A stretch of DNA of 64,000 bases from assembly GCA_026874595.1 (NCBI GenBank), contig CM049311.1, forward strand, positions 73,040,953-73,104,952, written 5' to 3'. Below are positions 48,701 to 60,829 of the stretch, piece by piece. The notes under the pieces were generated by a model. The model saw only the letters and a list, made by a program, of their open reading frames with translations. It did no database searches and had not been told where the DNA came from. The DNA comes from Sipunculus nudus (lineage: Eukaryota > Annelida > Sipuncula > Golfingiida > Sipunculidae). Numbering within the stretch: position 1 is the stretch's first letter; each line of letters opens with the position of its first letter. The position numbers and the translations under genes are program-made.

Positions 48701-51311
48701 GTCACACAGATTTTGACTTGGCCATATAACTTATAAGCAGAACATATAATATAAGAGTTTAACTATTTATTAAAAAAAATACAAATATTGTCCCAAATAT
48801 AATTTTTATTAAAAATAATAAGAGAATCATATGATTTTTTAAAATGAAATATAACTGATATGATTATTAAAATAATATTAAAGAATATATTCATGAATGC
48901 ATTCATGAATACATTTTGAAAGTATTTGCACGAGTATTCATATATTTTCATTTTTACCTGAATTCCCATTCTTTATGCAAGAAATTTTATAATGGAGTAC
49001 AAAATCATATTCGTATTTAAATACAATTACAAAGTATTTGCACCATGTCTGGAATTTATTCAGTTTTCACCAAACAATGATGTTGAGAATCCAGAATATA
49101 CAAAATTCACACATTTTAATAATGATCGTAAGTACCTGGTTTTATGGCTTTTATTTATATTAAAAAATAACTGTAAAAAATTCATTTTGGACTAATTTCA
49201 CATCAATGTACACACTAGACACAGCAGGAATCTAGATTAATATTATCAACTGCATCTTTGTCTAATTTCCTTCATATGATCCCTAATGATTAGTAATGAA
49301 TAATATGATTTACTTCTTTATCATTAAAATTGAACTGAAAAATGCCATAGGTGACTGCATGGTGTTATTTGGAATATGTGACATTCTACCCATCGATACA
49401 AGATTCTTATATCATCAGTAACTGCAAGTTAATTACCTGTTATTATAAACTAACAAATTCCTTTTCTATTTTTCTTTAATTTGTTATTAAAAACCAATAA
49501 AAATTTATTAATTTATTGTTTTTTGTTATGTTCTTGGTTAAAACTACTAGATGAGTTGGGTTGGACACCTGGATCAACTGTGGCTTGCCATAAGCTGCCT
49601 GGATTCCATGTATGCCTCGCCTCAAGCGTGCATAATTTGATGAAAGGTCAACAAGGTCAACATACAGGTGACTCAAGAGGGGCTGGAGAGAGCCAAAGTC
49701 TGACAGGGTCTCATAAAAAACATTAATAAAAGCTACAATTTTTGGCCAATTTCTTTCAGCTTTCTAAACTAAAAAGCTGAAATGCTTATGTGTGCATGAT
49801 ATGAAAATTATATCAACAGTGCTCACTGGAAACAAACGTGCCATGGTCACAGTTGGGCAAAATTTAAGGTACTAATTTTATATTTATACTAAATAAAATT
49901 TGAAAAAATCAGAACTAATTTTGGGTATTTAATTGAATCTTGATTAAATAATGTTACATCCCTGACAAAAAAATCTCTAGCTTCAGCAATGCTCTTGTTA
50001 AGGGAGTAAATATATTTCTTGATTTTTTACAAAGTGCATTATGTTTGGGCCCATAACTTAAAACAATTACACAATACTGACATCATTCTGGCATGTGCAT
50101 AGAGAATGAAAAATATGTATATTATTTATGATTAAAGTCAGATCAGTGGTTTTGATATTAGGCAGTCTTGAAGTGTAACAATGGGTTTTTTAATGGAAAA
50201 ATGAAGTTTTTCATTAATATCTCGAATGTCCTAGTGACCAAATTCTTGGCATGGTAGGGCATTTTGGAGACATCTAACTGTATGCCGAATTTAAGGAACT
50301 TAGAGCTGAAGCTGGGGAGCTGAGCTCTTGCCAACTGCATAACACTAGCTTGATGTAAACAATATGTTACATGGTGCTTGAAAACTTGATTAAAATCTAC
50401 AGTTTTTGATCAACTGGTTTCAAATTTTTGGTGTTAACAGTTGAAATGCTAACAAAAACATGCTGTGAAAATTAAATCCACAGTACTTACAGGAAAAAAA
50501 CGTGCCATGGTCAAAGTTGGGCAAAATTTAAGGTACCAATTTTTTATTTTTATTAATATTTTAAAAATTTTAAAAGATTTTCATCTAATTTTGGGTATAC
50601 AATTTAATTTTGATTAATTAAAGTTATATTACTGGAAAAAAGGTCCATAGCATTAACATTTTTTGTGTTAATTGATCAAATATCTTTTCTGATTTTTTAC
50701 AAAATGCATTATGTTTGGGCCCATAACTTTTTTAAATTAAATAATACAGACATAATTTCTGGCATGTACATAGGAACTATATAGAGAAATATTTATGGTA
50801 AATATGAGGTAAAACAGATGAGTGGTTTTGATAATAGGCAGTCCTGAAGTGTGAAAATAGGTTTTTAATAAAAATTTGAGGTTTTTCCTTAATTTCTCAA
50901 AGGAACGAAGTTGCAAACACCCAGTTTTCGGCTTGGTAGGAGATCTTGGGGACATCTAACATTATGCGGAATTTTGGATTCCTAGGTCTTACGGTTTCAA
51001 AACGTGCCACATCTACGGACGGACGGACGGACGGACGGACGGACAGACGACGGACAATGGACCACGACTATAGCTCAGATGACTTATAGTCAGCTGAGCT
51101 AAAAAATTGAGGTTTTTCCTTAATTTCTCAAAGGAACGAAGTCGCAAAGACCCAGTTTTCGGCTTGGTAGAAGATCTTGGGGACATCTAACATTATGCTG
51201 AAATTTGGATTCCTAGGTCATACGGTTTCATAACGTGCCACATCTACGGACGGACGGACGACGGACAATGGACCACGACTATAGCTCAGATGACTTATAG
51301 TCAGCTGAGCT
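45775..51311 (+). mobile_element. Family A element A2, middle of the nest (interrupted by A3)
   Basis: It starts ACAAGGGACCTATGGGTCAC followed by GACGCTCAGCTG. The left part ends at 48501 (GGTTTTTAATA) and the right part resumes at about 51101 (AAAATTGAGGTTTTTCCTTA) and ends in the A hairpin at 51311. The joined sequence is colinear with A1, where the same place reads GGTTTTTAATAAAAAATTGA without interruption. Confidence 0.85.
48502..51100 (+). mobile_element. Family A element A3, innermost and youngest of the nest
   Basis: A complete 2.6-kb copy from ACAAGGGACCTATGGGTCAC to CAGCTGAGCT, with an (ACGG)n tract at about 51014-51045. It interrupts A2 inside an A-tract. No target duplication is distinguishable beyond A residues. 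Its length and order match A1 (2.6 kb). Confidence 0.85.
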
Positions 51312-52375
51312 AAAAAAATCATAAAAAATCGAAAAAATACAGGTGGCCCCACCAGCCTGCAGAAATTGATGAAACACTCCATGATCAATATCTATTCACA
51401 GAATCATGATGATCAATGCATTAGTTGTTCAGATACTTCGAGCTTTTGTACCAAATTTTCCATTTTTCTAGGGAGTACTTTGGAGCCCCATAGCTCAAAG
51501 AATATGGGTAACAGAGACTTAATTCCAGGTGGCCGAGGAATTTTTTCATGGACCTCTCTGGATGTAAAGTTAGAAGATTCCAGGTCCAGCGGTTACGATT
51601 TGTGCCCTGTTAACGGACAGACGACCGGACGGCCAGACATACAGACGGACGACAGAAAAAGAGTGATTGCTAAAGCTCAGATGACTTACAGTCAGCTGAG
51701 CTAAAAATGACAATTATGTTTATTCTCACTTACTTTGAGATCCTTTTTTTTAATTAATCATCATTCTTTTTACCATAGTTATACTGTATTGACTGGCTAA
51801 TGACCAAATAAACTAGCAAATTTATTGACTTGTTAAACCCTTTACTGTTCTGATTAGACTGTGGTTTGTCACACTCCTACTGTTAAGATTAATTTGGCAT
51901 GTTTTTAGATGTTCAAACATTACATGATATATAAAATATATTTACTCGGTAACACTTGAAGAAATCTTATTGAAATTTTCAGCATAAACTGACAGCTAAA
52001 TGTCCAAAAATAAATAAAAAATTCTTCTAAATTGTAAAAATAAATGTATTGTTGCTGAAAAGAGAAGTGTGTATTTTGCAAGACTTTAAAATATGCATTA
52101 ATATTACATTTTTCACATCTCATTTAATTGTATCTATGCCTTGTTACAGATTAAGATAATTTTGGTATTGGTAATATGGAAAAATATGTTCAACTGTAAA
52201 GGTGAGTTCCATTAAACACAGGGGATATTTTTTTAAATATTTTTATATGTAATGTGTATTCATCTGTGCAGAATACCCATTTAATACATTTTTTAATACA
52301 TTCTTATAATATATTTTGTCATTCTACTATAACTTATAAATGGACATCTACTTCCTTACTCACGCAGGGGTACTG

Positions 52376-52610
52376 CAGGGGCGGATCCAGGATTTAGGAA
52401 AAGGGGGGGGGGGGGGGTACCAACCAGGAGGGCTAATGAAAATCCTCAAAAAAAGGTCATCAGGTCCAGAAAAGAGCAGGGGGGAACCACGCCGTAAAAT
52501 TTCGTCTAAAACTCTTAAAAATGGTTGCTTGGGGGAGGGAAAAAGGGAGAGGGAAAGGGGGTCCCCCCCCCCCCCGCTTCTGTACTGGATACCTACGCCG
52601 CATTCAAAGT
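52376..52610 (+). mobile_element. hAT-like MITE, decayed
   Basis: The left end CAGGGGCGGATCCAGGATTT is a widespread hAT-type terminus. It is followed by long G-runs (52405-52418) and a C-run (about 52563-52576). The right end (ACTGGATACCTACGCCGC) is a degraded inverse of it. No transposase is present. Confidence 0.5.
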
Positions 52611-53048
52611 TTATTCAGTTACAAGCAGTACTACTACTATCAGGTGCAGGGCTCAGACATTATTGTTTTAGTACTTTTACCTGGTCATTTTACTACACGT
52701 TACACCAGGACCTGGTGCCTGGCAGCCGGTCGGAGACTAAGGAACAGTTAGCTCCTGCAGCATCAGTTGTGTCAAAGAATGACAGGAGCTGAGAAACTTC
52801 GTCGGATTAGGATGAAAACGCCAAAGTAGCAAGTCACTTGTAACATCCTGAACACCCGACGAATCTGTTCGCCAAGACACATTTCCCTCCAACAGTTCAG
52901 ACCTGTGTCAGAGTTTGCCACCAAACTGCCAAGCGTTGATATATGTTCTGTAGTTCTGTCATCAGTTTGTTATGAATAATAAAATATGAATCATTCTACA
53001 AGGCGAACGATTTTGATGAAAACATTGTATGCAAAGTTATATAGTTAT

Positions 53049-54738
53049 ACAAGTGACCAAGGGGTCGTGACGCTCAGCTGCTCTGTGACGTCGAGCAATT
53101 CTTTCAACTTGCTTAGATTGCTGTCATTATAGTGATTTGACAGTTGTGTTTCCAGCATTTGTGAAGACCTTATCAAATGTATTTTCTTCAAAATTTCCAA
53201 GGAGACAGAAACATATATATTTATTATACACGTTCTTTCAATTTATGCATTAAGTTATAAAGAATTAATCTTTTTTTGCTAATATTAAGCTCCTGTTGTG
53301 ACATGCCAACCTGATTTCTAAGCCTGAAATAAATCATCAAAATGCGAAAAAACAAAGAAATTTGGATGGCGGCACCAGTCTTGCTTAGCCGAAAGGGCTA
53401 TCCGTGCTCATGCAATAAGCTTAACGAATTTGAGAAAGATCGGTGCAATCATTAGGCCCACTGAAATATCTAAAGTATGAATTAACATTCCAAAATATTG
53501 AATTTACAATTGGATCCGCAGCAGTTCTGAGGAACTGGTGATACCGATTTTCCTCATATTTTGTATGGTGACAAAATATATGCGCAGATGATGCACAACT
53601 TCTTATTTTTAGGGGGGGGGGGATTTCAAGAATGAAAAATGATTAATTTGCAGCCTGAACACTAACTCAGGTCTGATCAAGTGCTCAAGACATACAGAAA
53701 TGTGCGAAGATCGTTCATATTGAGGTCACCATTATCTATTTAAACTGATTGTACCAGAATATCCCTCCGGATATTCAGTTAGAAGTTTCTACGTCAAGTA
53801 TGGCTTAATGTTTGCTTTTTTAATAACTGGCTAGCCATGGTACGAGTACATTGATACAGTGAAATACCTTTTCCGTTGAAATTCATCATAGGTGTGCTAT
53901 ATATGGCTTAACTCCTCATAACGTTAAGAAAAAGTGGAATGCATGTATACCATTTTAGTGCAGGAAAATAGGTAAAAATCAGATTTAACAACTGTACATT
54001 GACAAACACCATTAGTTCAGGAAAATAGGTAAAAATCAGATTTAACACCTGTACATTGACAAACACCATTCAAATAATCAATTTGGTGCTAATGGCCTTG
54101 GTAGTTCCGAAAATATTAGGTCACAGACATAACATTATTTATGTTTTTCAAACATGGGAAATAGTCAAACTTTGTGATCAAAGAAATTCAGAGTTCCGTA
54201 AAAATAAATTTACTATTCAACTAAATCCATGCTCAATTATTTCCTAAGGAACACATCCCTGATATTAAAGCATTATAAAAGTGTTATAGTTATAATAGTT
54301 TTTGTCTTACTCGGGAAAGGTAGTGTATGACGTTTCTACTCGCAGCTAACGGGTCCTCATAGGTGGCGCCACCTGCAGTTCTCATCACTAATATCCCTGT
54401 AAATTTTGGAGTTGAAAGTCGCAGCTGTTCCTGGGACATTACTTTTTTTTGCACACACATGATAATCAGGTGCGGATTCAGGATTTTAGAAAGGGGAGGG
54501 TCACGCATAGGAAGACTGAAAGAAAACCCTAAAAAAGGTCCTCTTTTCCGGGAGGAGGGGGTCAGGGTCACAAAATTTGTTTTGAAACCCCAAAAAAGGC
54601 TGTTTCGGTTCCAAAAGGAGGGGGGGGGGGGGGGTCAGGACCGCCTTGACCCCCTCCTTCTGGATCCGCCACTGATAATATACATTATAAGAACATCAGA
54701 TCTTTGCTGTTCTATTCTGACTTACAGTCAGCTGAACT
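53049..54738 (+). mobile_element. Family A element A6, diverged
   Basis: The 5' end is ACAAGTGACCAAGGGGTCGT followed by GACGCTCAGCTG. The 3' end is CTGACTTACAGTCAGCTGAA then CTAAAA. A GGTGGCGCCACC lies at 54361. The right part is interrupted by a hAT-like MITE (54467-54674). The middle differs from A1-A3 and contains ATACCGATTTTCCTCATATT-type sequence, so it is an older or separate subfamily. Confidence 0.65.
54467..54674. mobile_element. hAT-like MITE with 7-bp flanking repeat
   Basis: The left end CAGGTGCGGATTCAGGATTT and right end CTTCTGGATCCGCCACTG are inverted repeats. TGATAAT occurs on both sides (about 54460-54466 and 54673-54679), close to the 8-bp duplications typical of hAT elements. 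G-runs lie at 54619-54634. It is inserted in A6. Confidence 0.6.
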
Positions 54739-54739
54739 A

Positions 54740-55716
54740 AAACCTTGAAAAGAGAGTCCAAAGAAGGTTTACAAATACAAATCCGTGGGTTAATCAAACA
54801 TATACCGATGAAACAAGCTCCTTACAAGCATTCTTTTGTGTTGTCGCGACATTATGCTGTATTGTTTTTATGCCCTGTATACTTTAATACCGGTACATAA
54901 ATCCAAACCATGAATCCACTAGAGAGTCTTGACTGGTATCCCGATAAACCAACTAGCGTTATAGTCATCAACATTTACACTGGAGAACAAACTACTTTGG
55001 ATATTTGTACATATTTGTGATGCACCACGTGAACTCGGTTGAAATCAGTGATATAGTAATCCAGGTTGACACGGTGAACTCGATATACGACCGTATTTTC
55101 CGGAAAAGGCAGTTTTATTTTCAGTTTCAGGGATGGGGTGACTTTAAAACTTCTTTACCATGGCAAAGTATCTTATTTTCAATATAACTGCAACATGTTG
55201 ACAACTGTAAGTGCATTTAATTTAGGTATGGTGTATTTTGGTCAAAGAAGGCACGGGTCGTATTGCTGATAACTGCAATGAAAGAAGCAGTAAGAATGAA
55301 AACGTATCGGCGACAGTGCTTTATATACTGGTCTAGTTTCATAAGGGCTATATTCATATTTATACTGCGGGTCTATGTAATTAGCTTATCACAGCATAAT
55401 TTTAACTAGATACCCGAGATAATGATGGGATTCTGACCCGCCTCTACCTTTTATAGACACATATCATACTAATCTCACCTTAGTGCATACACGGGGTGGT
55501 GACAAATATGTTTTCTCACTTATAATTAAAAATTAAGTCAACCTTGGTGGCTGGTGATCAGGAATTCTCTGCTTTCTATGATTCGATTCTTCATCTTCAG
55601 TGCCTGGTATCTTTATAACTGACCGCATCTTCAAGCGGAGGGTACTAACATGATATCGTGTGTGGGGATTAGCTATATGCACACATGAACATTTTTAATG
55701 TTAGTAATTGATGAGA

Positions 55717-55800
<84 letters not shown>

Positions 55801-56900
55801 ACATCCGGGTGGCATACTGATTCTAGGATACCGGCAGAATTTAACAAACATATGCAGGGGAATGACCAATATGCCGATTCACAATTAAACCTTTCCAACA
55901 CAGATTAGGGGGTATGCTCTTAGCCACCCACTTCATTAGTAGACTAACCCACTTGCATATCTATAACACAAGTTGGTTGCAGCCTGTCACAACTTTTTCT
56001 GGCCTCCTTACACAGGGCTTGGAGTATTATCTTCACTTTGTCTCTGGTTTGCCTGCATGGAGATGAAGGGGGCCTCTGTCCACACTTTGACGAACTATGC
56101 AATATGTAGTACTGTGGGTGATAATCCCCCACCCTCCAAGGTTTAGAAGTTGCTTGGGAATTCTCCATACAGATGACGTCCTACCCAGAAAAGCTTATCC
56201 CTGCCTCTGTGATACACGACAAGATCTTCTCAGAAATAGACCAAATGATGTGCCTCTCCCCTATTTGCTGTTTGATGTGCTGCTCTTTTTATTAGTGCAG
56301 GGAATAACTGTGGCATGACCTCTTCCTCCAAGATACTGCAGAGAATGTTATGTTAAATTGCCTTGGCTGCAGATCATATGCCCTGGGTTGTTGTCATAAC
56401 CCCCTGTAGTATGGAACAGAGGCCAAGCCTATCGATGGTAGGTTATTGATGGACCTGCTCCACCTTGCCTGCAATGACCGTGAAAAGTCTCAAGTTTATG
56501 AAGGTGTAGAAATTTCTCTCATGGATGACATTATTCACATTTTTAATGGTGTATGTAATTTGTATAGATGTGGGGTGGCACTTTGTTTGCATGTTACATA
56601 TACTGCTTTGATGGAGCTAAAGAAAATGTAGAGGTCTTAGTTTCAGCACAGTGCTAGACCTTGTCAGCACCTACTCTCACCATGTATACATCTTCCTTCA
56701 CCATGCTGCTTGACCCTGATCCTTCCGCTCCCTCCTTTTCCCATAGGTGAAATGCATTCTGCCAGACTATGAAGTACTTTGTTCGTCCTCAACCAAGTAT
56801 TCCTGGTTGATTCTTTTGGGAACCGAATGTTGACTCCTCCTTCTAAACTGGTTTCCGTTTTTAGTCCAGGGTCAGCTGTCAAGTTATAATCTCCCTTGGG
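54740..56900. other. Unclassified region; (AT)n microsatellite inside
   Basis: No exon could be supported. Small frames at about 55944-56168 (minus), 56097-56318 (plus) and 56446-56631 (plus) have no recognisable domain. A minus-strand TATATAAAG motif lies at about 55324-55332 but has no linked exon. Confidence 0.3.
55719..55798. repeat. (AT)n microsatellite with one C interruption
   Basis: About 40 AT units, broken once by C at 55760. Confidence 0.95.
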
Positions 56901-57680
56901 ATTTTAATGAAGAAAGCTGGCAACATACATCATTTTAAAGCTTATAACCTCAGCAAATCGAAAATCCGTGTTGCCATTTTTTCCCTACCGGTTCAAGGTC
57001 ACCAAACAAAGTCAAGGTCACGGCTTTTAATATATATTGAATTTTGCCAGGACCAATTGTCATTTCTTGGGAATATTCATGAAAATAACTGGCAACATAC
57101 ACCATTTTAAAGATTTTATCATTATCAATCTAAATATCAATAATGCAATTTTCCCTCTACAGTTTCAAGGTCACCAAACAAGGTCAAGGTAATGGGTTTT
57201 GATATTTATAAACAATTTCCATGGTTAGTTTTAATGCCATTGGGATTTCATGAAAATAACTGAAACATACATAATTTTAAAGCTCATACCCTTATCAGTC
57301 TACAAACTTAATTATGCTGCCACATTTTTTGTAAGATAAAGTTCAAATAACAAGGTCAAGGTCATGGTTGTTGAATTATTTCCCCTACTTTGTTATTACT
57401 TGGGGATTTCTTGAGGAAGGTAAGCATTATACATTGTGTAAAATCTGAAAATCATATCAATATATAAATCTTTATTGCAATTTTCTCGTAGATTCAAGGT
57501 TAAAAGATAAGGTCAAGGTCATGAATTTTTTAGGGGGGGGGGGGTTTATAGAATATGAAAGCCCAAAAATTAGCTCCCGCGGCATGTCCCTAGAGAGCAG
57601 TTCTTTTTATTTGAAGATAAATTTTCCTGAGGATCAAGGTCATCATTCAAGGTTAAGGTCATACCTCAAGTTCAAAGCAC
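56900..57680 (+). repeat. About 165-bp tandem array, forward copy
   Basis: About five units carry the landmark TTCAAGGTCACCAAACAAGG-TCAAGGTCA or variants at about 56994, 57164, 57331, 57491 and 57630. Each unit also has AAAATAACTGGCAACATACA-type and GGGATTTCATGAAAATAACT-type segments. The units are well diverged from one another. Confidence 0.75.
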
Positions 57681-59750
57681 TGAACCGAACACTGAACTGA
57701 ACACAAACACATCCAAATTGTAAAAAATGTAGTAGCAAAATTCAAGTGTCAAAACAATTGTTTAAACTCCATATTTTTGTTGAATTGTAAGATATGTGCC
57801 GCAATAGACTATTTAAAATAACCCGCACCCAATAACCAGGTAAAAAAGCCATACGTGTAATATATTAAAAATTTCCATTTGAATAAGTTTATTTTGCATC
57901 GCAGACTCCTTCTGAGCTTTATAAACATTCACATTATATATATATTCTTCGTCTGACCGAGTAAACGTTTGTGTAAAATCCTTTGTTTTAATCACAGCTT
58001 GATTAAATCTGGCACGGTTAATAAAATACTATACAGTGGTAAGTGAAATCAATTTTGACTCCTAAACCATTCTTAATTAATGATTTGTATCTCATTTTAA
58101 ATGAACACCATTTTAAGATGTTATTACCAAGCTGCTATGTGAGCAATTGCAGGCAGGGAAAAGGCAATAGATAAGGCCTCTTGCTGTACACCGCTACATT
58201 CGGGCAAACCAAACAGCAAACTTAACCTGTTGCGCACTTTGTCATCTGATCCATCTTTAATAATTGCATGGTTTCCTGGAAAATTGTATTAACTTCCCAT
58301 TTTTTGGTTAAATTTCACAATGGACTAGCCAGTACATTGGATTAAAACTATATAAAAAGGCTGATGATTACTTGAATATGGGAAGTCGGGAATAGGGTTA
58401 ATATTTCTTTTTTTTCATAAAACACTGAAGAACTTCCTTCCTTTCTCGAAGAAACGAGGTAAAAGTGAATCAGTTTAAGGTTTGGTAGGAGAATTCACAT
58501 ACGTCTCACTGTATAACATATTTTTAAATCAGTGGTATCACATAAATAGTTGATAGACCGAAGTTAGCTTTGCTTAAACAATTTTAATAAATGAGCTTCT
58601 ATGCAGGACTCTTGTTTTCAGCTCAGCGGACTTTTGTTCATGCTGAGATATATAGATCTTAAATTTCTATCATCCTCATCTGGCCCTCCGATCAGCTGTA
58701 CATTAGATGGCATAAACCATAACAGTCACAATAAGCACAGTTTTTTTTTAAAGGGGAGGGGACGTTTTAGGGTAGTGAGTTTGAGGGCGCGTAAGTGAAC
58801 GAAGGGGGTGGGTGTGGGAGGTGGCCACCCCCTCACATGGTATTGAAAATTTTGAAGAAAAAAAAATTACACATGAAACATGCATTTTTAATGCATTGTT
58901 TTGACCATTTTCCCAATTTTGATCACATGCTGCATCACTCAAAAATTATAATATATTTTATTTTCAGATTCATGTGTGCCCAATTGATAAAATTTATATA
59001 TCATAAAACAAGTTATCTTCAAACATTTATATAAAATTTCGCCCTCACCAAAGCCAAAGACATTTCCAGCTATAGATCTAGTCAGGGCCAAGTGAAAGCT
59101 CATTAGACTCCCGAAATTCACTGTGACATGTAAAACACGAGCACAGAGATGCTTTTGAGCACAATAAAAGTAATCTTCTACCTATTGCAGGCTGTTGAAC
59201 AAAGATTTACTATGGGATCACAGAAACAAAATAACGTAGTTTATTGCCACATTATTCTCTGTCAAGATGAACGATTAAAAACAAAACTGAACCAAACAAG
59301 TTCTTTTGAAATGTGTCGCTAACAGATTGAAAGATTTCATCGTAATCAGTCAGTGTCATGTAATAAGTCATATAAAAGCTTTAATTTCGCAATACTACAT
59401 TAATGGATTAATACCTAATAGATGGATTTCTTTAAAATGTACTAATCCTTGTTCAGACATAGTAGCTTGTGTCTAGACTGACATATGTCAGTTATGTCTA
59501 AATACAAAGAGCTTGCCAGTGGCCCCAGAGACCAGGACTCGCAATATAGGCCCTACTTGTTTCAAAATGTCCATTGTAACAGTTCTCTGCTCAGAGCACA
59601 GATTGTTGTAAGTGTGGCCCAGATGTTGAAAAGAAAATTGCACAAAACCTTAATATTTGATATTTAACTTTCTTGAGAAAAAAATAGCAGTATTAAATTC
59701 CCATGTCTTGAGCTACAATATATATTGTCTCCTCCTTTCGAGGAAATTGC
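57681..59750. other. Spacer between inverted arrays; no gene apart from the candidate 49-nt exon
   Basis: AT-rich sequence with no recognised element. A G-rich patch (58753-58825) resembles the internal part of hAT-like MITEs. Confidence 0.3.
58227..58275 (-). CDS. Candidate upstream coding exon of the ASB-like gene
   Basis: A 49-nt stretch is bounded on the minus strand by a good acceptor (ACAATTTTCCAG|GAAACC) and donor (GCAACAG|GTTAAG). In the frame required to join the exon at 44234 (phase 2) it reads NHAIIKDGSDDKVRN and would continue as S-VLSAIENN. The phase fit is exact, but the exon is tiny, 14 kb away across nested repeats, and shows no ankyrin hallmark by itself. It could be chance. 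There is no ATG in this frame, so a further 5' exon would be needed. Confidence 0.25.
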
Positions 59751-59759
59751 AAGACAGCT

Positions 59760-60770
59760 TATAACCAGACAACTGGCCGTTAACTATCAATTAATAACCT
59801 TGACCTTTCATTACGATATCGAACTTTAGTGAAGCTCAAACAGAAATATATTAAAAAACAGGAATATACTTTCAAAGAATGTCCTTGACGTACGTAATTG
59901 CTATAGGAATAAAGATATTTTTATTTCAAAAGACATGACTTTGACCTTGTTTGTTGACCTTGAAACTGCATTGTAAAATGACATCAATATTCATATATTT
60001 ATATGGTTACAATATTTAACATGATGCATGTTGCAAGCTTTACTCATATAAATCCTACAGAATAAAAACTGACCCCCGAAAATAAAGAAATATTAAAAAC
60101 CTTGACCTTGACCTTGTTTGTTCACTTTGAATCTACAGAGTAAAGATGGCAACATTGATATTTCGATTGATTTGGTTATAATCTTTAAAATTATATGTAT
60201 TGCCAGATTTTTATGAATATTTCATTTAATAGTAACTGCTCCTGGAAAAAAAAAATTTTAAATATTAAAAGTTATGACCATGTCCTAGTCTGTTCGCCTT
60301 GGATCTGAAGGGAGAAAATTGCAACAATGATTTTTAGATTGATATGAATATCAGCTTTAACAAAATATATGATGCTCGCTTACTTCCCTTATTAAATCCC
60401 CAAGGAATAACAAAATAAAGAGAAAAAAAAATTTCCAAATCCTTGACCTTGACCTTGTTTATTGACCTTTATTTTATTAAGAAAATGTGGCAACATAGGT
60501 TCTTCCACTGACTAGGTAATAAGCCTTAAAATGATGCATATTGTCAGTTATTTTCGTGAAATTCCCACGGAATGACAACTGACACTGTTAAAATTACATA
60601 TATATTAAAAGCCATGACCTTGACTTTGTTTGGTGATCTTGAAACTTTTGGGAAAAAAATGGCAACATGGATTTTCGGATTGCTGAGGTTATAAGTTTTT
60701 AAATGATGTATGTTCCCAGCTTTCTTCATGATATTCCCACGGAATGACAACTGATCTTGGACTATTTTGT
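59760..60770 (-). repeat. About 165-bp tandem array, inverted copy
   Basis: About six units with the complement of the forward landmark (TGACCTTGTTTGTTGACCTT and variants) at about 59799, 59938, 60100, 60275, 60440 and 60613. AATTCCCACGGAATGACAAC-type segments match the GGGAATATTCATG segments of the other array in reverse. Confidence 0.75.
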
Positions 60771-60829
60771 TTACCAGCTCCTGACAGAGTCTTTGGGAGA
60801 TCAGCATGTTTACCAAGCTATAGTTGCAA

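Larger units (their letters stand above)
44971..51702 (+). mobile_element. Family A element A4, outermost of a three-level nest
   Basis: The left part (44971-45774) starts GACCCATGGGTCATGACGCT. The right part (51312-51702) ends with a GGACGGCCAGAC-type tract and the A hairpin (CTCAGATGAC / GTCAGCTGAG). Joining the two parts across A2 gives continuous homology to positions 1-445 of the window (TAGAGTAAA + AAAAATCATAAAAAAT, then a GGCCCCACCAG core equivalent to GGCGCCACCA). This shows that A2 was inserted into A4. Confidence 0.8.

Noticed and set aside
52600-52792. A plus-strand YYYYQVQG stretch resembles the YqaJ-type exonuclease/recombinase core seen in some invertebrate transposons
   Set aside because: Only eight residues match, and the frame changes next to a hAT-like insertion. 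No catalytic residues can be placed, so no gene is claimed.
55200-55345. TATATAAAG on the minus strand as the ASB promoter
   Set aside because: It lies downstream of the candidate exon at 58227-58275 and no in-frame ATG exon follows it; a TATA-like motif alone is weak in AT-rich DNA.
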